A stretch of 64,000 bases of DNA from Pseudogulbenkiania ferrooxidans 2002 (GTDB lineage Bacteria > Pseudomonadota > Gammaproteobacteria > Burkholderiales > Chromobacteriaceae), in contig NZ_ACIS01000005.1 in assembly GCF_000174355.1 (NCBI RefSeq), positions 235,266 to 299,265 of the forward strand. Direction: 5' to 3'. The translations under genes were made by a program, and so were the position numbers. The notes beneath the pieces are model-generated. The model was not told the DNA's origin, made no database searches, and saw only the letters and a program-made list of their open reading frames with translations. Below are positions 62,176 through 64,000 of the stretch, in pieces; positions within the stretch are counted from its first letter, which is position 1; every line of letters starts with the position of its first letter.

Positions 62176-63180
62176 ATGCTTCTCGCCTTCACCCTGTTTT
62201 TCCTTTCCGCCGGGGCCATTTACTGGTCCTGTGAATTCTTCGTCAATGGCGTGGAATGGCTTGGTCGTCGTCTGAACCTGGGGGCGACGGCCGTCGGTTC
62301 GGTGCTGGCCGCCTTCGGTACCGCCCTCCCGGAAAGTGCCGTCACCTTTACTGCCGTGGTTTTCGGCAATACCCCCGCTCAGAAAGATCTCGGCGTCGGC
62401 GCCGCGATGGGTGGCCCGCTCGTTCTGGCAACCTTGGCCTACGCCGTAGTCGGCTTTGCCTTGATGCTGAACCGTCGACGTCTGGCGCGTGAAACGCACG
62501 AAGTGCGCGTGGATCATGTCCGTCTGAGCCGGGACCAGGCCGCTTTTCTTGCCGTGTTTGCGGTCAAGGTAACGCTGGGGCTGGTGGCCTTTGCCATCAA
62601 GCCGTGGCTGGGTGTGCTGTTCCTGATGGCGTATGGTGTCTACGTTTGGCGGGAAATCCGTGACAGCGATACCGCCCCGGAGGAGGAAGAGCTGGAGCCG
62701 CTGAAAATCCGCCCCAACATGGCCGAGCCCTCGCTGGCGTGGGCGGGTTTGCAGGTCGTGCTGGCGCTGGTGGCGATCAGCGTGGCGTCGCATGTCTTTG
62801 TCGGCCAGCTTGAGGCGATCGGCACCGGTTTGCATTGGTCGCCGCACCTGGTGGCGCTGCTGCTGAGTCCGGTGGCGACCGAGCTGCCGGAGACGATGAA
62901 TGCCCTGATCTGGGTGCGGCAGGGCAAGGAACGCCTGGCGCTGGCGAACATCTCCGGTGCCATGATGATCCAGGCCACCATTCCCAGCGCGCTGGGCATT
63001 TTTTTCACACCCTGGCAGTTCGATGGCACGCTGCTGGCGTCCGGCGTCATCACCGCCCTGGCGATTCTCTTTCTATGGCGAATCTTCCGCCGAGGCGCGG
63101 TCGATGGCCGGGTGCTGCTCGGCGTGAGCTCGCTGTACGGCGTCTTTGCCTTGCTGGTGGCGGCCTATTTCCCGCACTGA
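62176..63180 (+). CDS. CaCA-family cation exchanger (Ca2+ or Mn2+ /H+ or Na+)
   Basis: A 334-residue inner-membrane protein with ten or so helices in two homologous halves. The alpha repeats are visible: AVGSVLAAFGTALPESAVTFTAVVFG in the first and VALLLSPVATELPETMNALIWVRQG in the second, each with the conserved P-E-S/T. A cytoplasmic acidic loop DTAPEEEELEPLK separates them. Control by a manganese riboswitch suggests manganese efflux. The ATG at 62176 is chosen; a TTG at 62143 lies inside the regulatory hairpin. Confidence 0.88.
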   Translation: MLLAFTLFFLSAGAIYWSCEFFVNGVEWLGRRLNLGATAVGSVLAAFGTALPESAVTFTAVVFGNTPAQKDLGVGAAMGGPLVLATLAYAVVGFALMLNRRRLARETHEVRVDHVRLSRDQAAFLAVFAVKVTLGLVAFAIKPWLGVLFLMAYGVYVWREIRDSDTAPEEEELEPLKIRPNMAEPSLAWAGLQVVLALVAISVASHVFVGQLEAIGTGLHWSPHLVALLLSPVATELPETMNALIWVRQGKERLALANISGAMMIQATIPSALGIFFTPWQFDGTLLASGVITALAILFLWRIFRRGAVDGRVLLGVSSLYGVFALLVAAYFPH

Positions 63181-63213
63181 ATGAGCGCGTGGCCAAGGTA
63201 TCCTGGCCGGCTT

Positions 63214-63236
63214 GGCCCGCTGCGCTGCGGCGGGCC
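63214..63236. terminator. Terminator between the exchanger and rcnR
   Basis: GGCCCGC/GCGGGCC stem with a 9-base loop, then TATTTC on the plus strand; its last base is the end of the rcnR stop codon. Confidence 0.6.
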
Positions 63237-63508
63237 TATTTCAGGTACGACTTGATGATCTGGAGCACGGCATCCAGATCGCGCTGCCGTTGCGCCTGCT
63301 CGGCCTCCTTGACCACATGGTCGGTCAGATGACCTTCGATCACGGCGGCCATCAGCCCGTTCACCGCGCCGCGGATGGCGGCGATCTGCTGGAGCACGGC
63401 GGTGCAATCCGTTTCACTGTCCAGCAATCTTTCCAGCCCGGCCGTCTGCCCTTGTATCCGCCTGACTCGGGCCAGCAGTTTGGCCTTGTCTTTCACGGTG
63501 TGTGCCAT
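63236..63508 (-). CDS. rcnR: Nickel/cobalt-responsive repressor (CsoR/RcnR family)
   Basis: A 90-residue all-helical regulator near-identical in pattern to E. coli RcnR: AHTVKDKAKLLARVRRIQGQTAGLERLLDSETDC then AAIRGAVNGLMAAVIEGHLTDHVV. The metal ligands His3 (counting Met), the Cys in TDCTAVLQQ and the His in EGHLTDH are kept. It should repress the divergent rcnA gene until Ni2+ or Co2+ binds; the exact operator is present at 63558-63572. Confidence 0.95.
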   Translation of the reverse strand: MAHTVKDKAKLLARVRRIQGQTAGLERLLDSETDCTAVLQQIAAIRGAVNGLMAAVIEGHLTDHVVKEAEQAQRQRDLDAVLQIIKSYLK

Positions 63509-63557
63509 ATCCGCTTTACCTCATGCCTGAAAAATGGACGGAAGGGTAACATGCATA

Positions 63558-63572
63558 TACTGGGGGGTAGTA
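63558..63572. promoter_or_regulatory. RcnR operator over the rcnA promoter
   Basis: TACTGGGGGGTAGTA, the G6 tract with TACT/AGTA arms known for RcnR. It overlaps a -10-like TATAAT at 63571-63576 of rcnA. Confidence 0.93.
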
Positions 63573-63610
63573 TAATGCGCCAATCTGATCTCACGTTGTG
63601 AAAGTGCGCC

Positions 63611-64000
63611 ATGCCCGAGTTTTCGACCCTGTTGCAGCAAGGCAATGCCTGGCTGTTCGTCCCGAGCGCCATCCTCCTGGGGGCGCTGCACGGCCTGGAG
63701 CCGGGGCATTCCAAGACCATGATGGCAGCCTTCATCGTTGCCATTCGCGGCACACTGACGCAGGCGGTGTTGCTGGGCCTGTCGGCGACCGTGTCGCACA
63801 CGGCGGTGGTGTGGGCGGTGGCGATGGCCGGGTTGTATTTCGGCCGCAACTGGAGTGCGGAGGCGACGGAACCCTATTTTCAGGTGGCCTCCGCGGTGCT
63901 CATCATCGGTGTGGCGGCGTGGATGATCTGGCGCACCTGGCGCAATCAGCAACTGGCGCACGATCATGACCATCACCACGACCATCACCATGACGAGGCG
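63611..64000 (+). CDS. rcnA: Nickel/cobalt efflux protein, 3' end cut by the window
   Basis: The first 130 residues of an RcnA-type exporter: WLFVPSAILLGALHGLEPGHSKTMMAAFIVAIRGT, with the H-x-x-E-P-G-H signature of the NicO/RcnA family, then VLLGLSATVSHTAVVWAVAMAGLYFG and a third helix, ending in the His/Asp-rich loop HDHDHHHDHHHDEA at the window edge. The loop binds metal in E. coli RcnA. The ATG at 63611 follows a poor ribosome site; the frame to the window end is open. Divergent from rcnR. Confidence 0.92.
   Translation, partial: MPEFSTLLQQGNAWLFVPSAILLGALHGLEPGHSKTMMAAFIVAIRGTLTQAVLLGLSATVSHTAVVWAVAMAGLYFGRNWSAEATEPYFQVASAVLIIGVAAWMIWRTWRNQQLAHDHDHHHDHHHDEA

Overview
The window looks like the chromosome of a GC-rich betaproteobacterium, most likely Neisseriales/Chromobacteriaceae. 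This is inferred from protein resemblance, the Neisseria-type porin, split hpaG genes and codon use; no rRNA or tRNA gene is present to confirm it.

Layout. 0-5 kb is core genome: the end of a LysE/ArgO exporter, prmB, a phosphomannomutase/phosphoglucomutase, and trpD-trpG. A short relic zone with a frameshifted AlpA-like regulator (4.7-5.6 kb) sits where genes upstream of trpG might be expected.

5.7-23.8 kb is a complete 4-hydroxyphenylacetate (4-HPA)/homoprotocatechuate system on the minus strand: an Acinetobacter-type two-component hydroxylase (C1 reductase, C2 oxygenase), porin, HpaX permease, HpaI, HpaH, succinate-semialdehyde dehydrogenase, an exporter, HpaF, HpaD, HpaE and two separate HpaG genes. 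It has a good sigma-70 promoter with a MarR-type palindrome over the start site. On the plus strand are an MFS transporter, a GlcG-like protein and the activator HpaA.

23.8-42.7 kb appears to be an amine-to-4-HPA feeder region. It holds an unusual soluble chemoreceptor fused to a periplasmic-binding-protein-like domain, a LuxR regulator, an outer-membrane barrel, an MFS protein, a class II histone-deacetylase-like amidohydrolase, an EutR-like AraC regulator, a phenylacetaldehyde dehydrogenase (FeaB type), a second LuxR, an APC amine permease, a DUF3156-like protein, a PuuB-like FAD oxidase, an EutQ-like cupin, HpaR and MoaE/MoaF-like monoamine-regulon genes. A motif of the form GCCGAAATGGGATAAG precedes the chemoreceptor, the dehydrogenase, the oxidase and (shortened) the AraC gene, suggesting one regulon. 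A second shared operator joins hpaR to the hpaG promoter.

42.7-49.7 kb is mobile DNA: an IS256 remnant invaded by an IS3-family element, small cassette-like genes with one 59-bp attC-like site, an intact IS2-like element inside a cassette gene, three copies of a ~215-bp repeat, a glycine-rich microprotein, an orphan YefM antitoxin, a P4-type integrase and an IS110 remnant. 49.7-58.1 kb is a phosphorus-compound uptake cluster: TIM-barrel protein, Na/Pi cotransporter, HAD phosphatase, a PhnSTUV-like ABC importer and a divergent GntR/UTRA regulator with two TGGnnTAGTCCA operators. 58.1-61.8 kb is a patchwork of gene relics, small secreted proteins, a fourth repeat copy and a cupin. The right end carries a yybP-ykoY manganese riboswitch before a cation exchanger, then the divergent rcnR/rcnA nickel-cobalt pair, with rcnA cut by the window edge.
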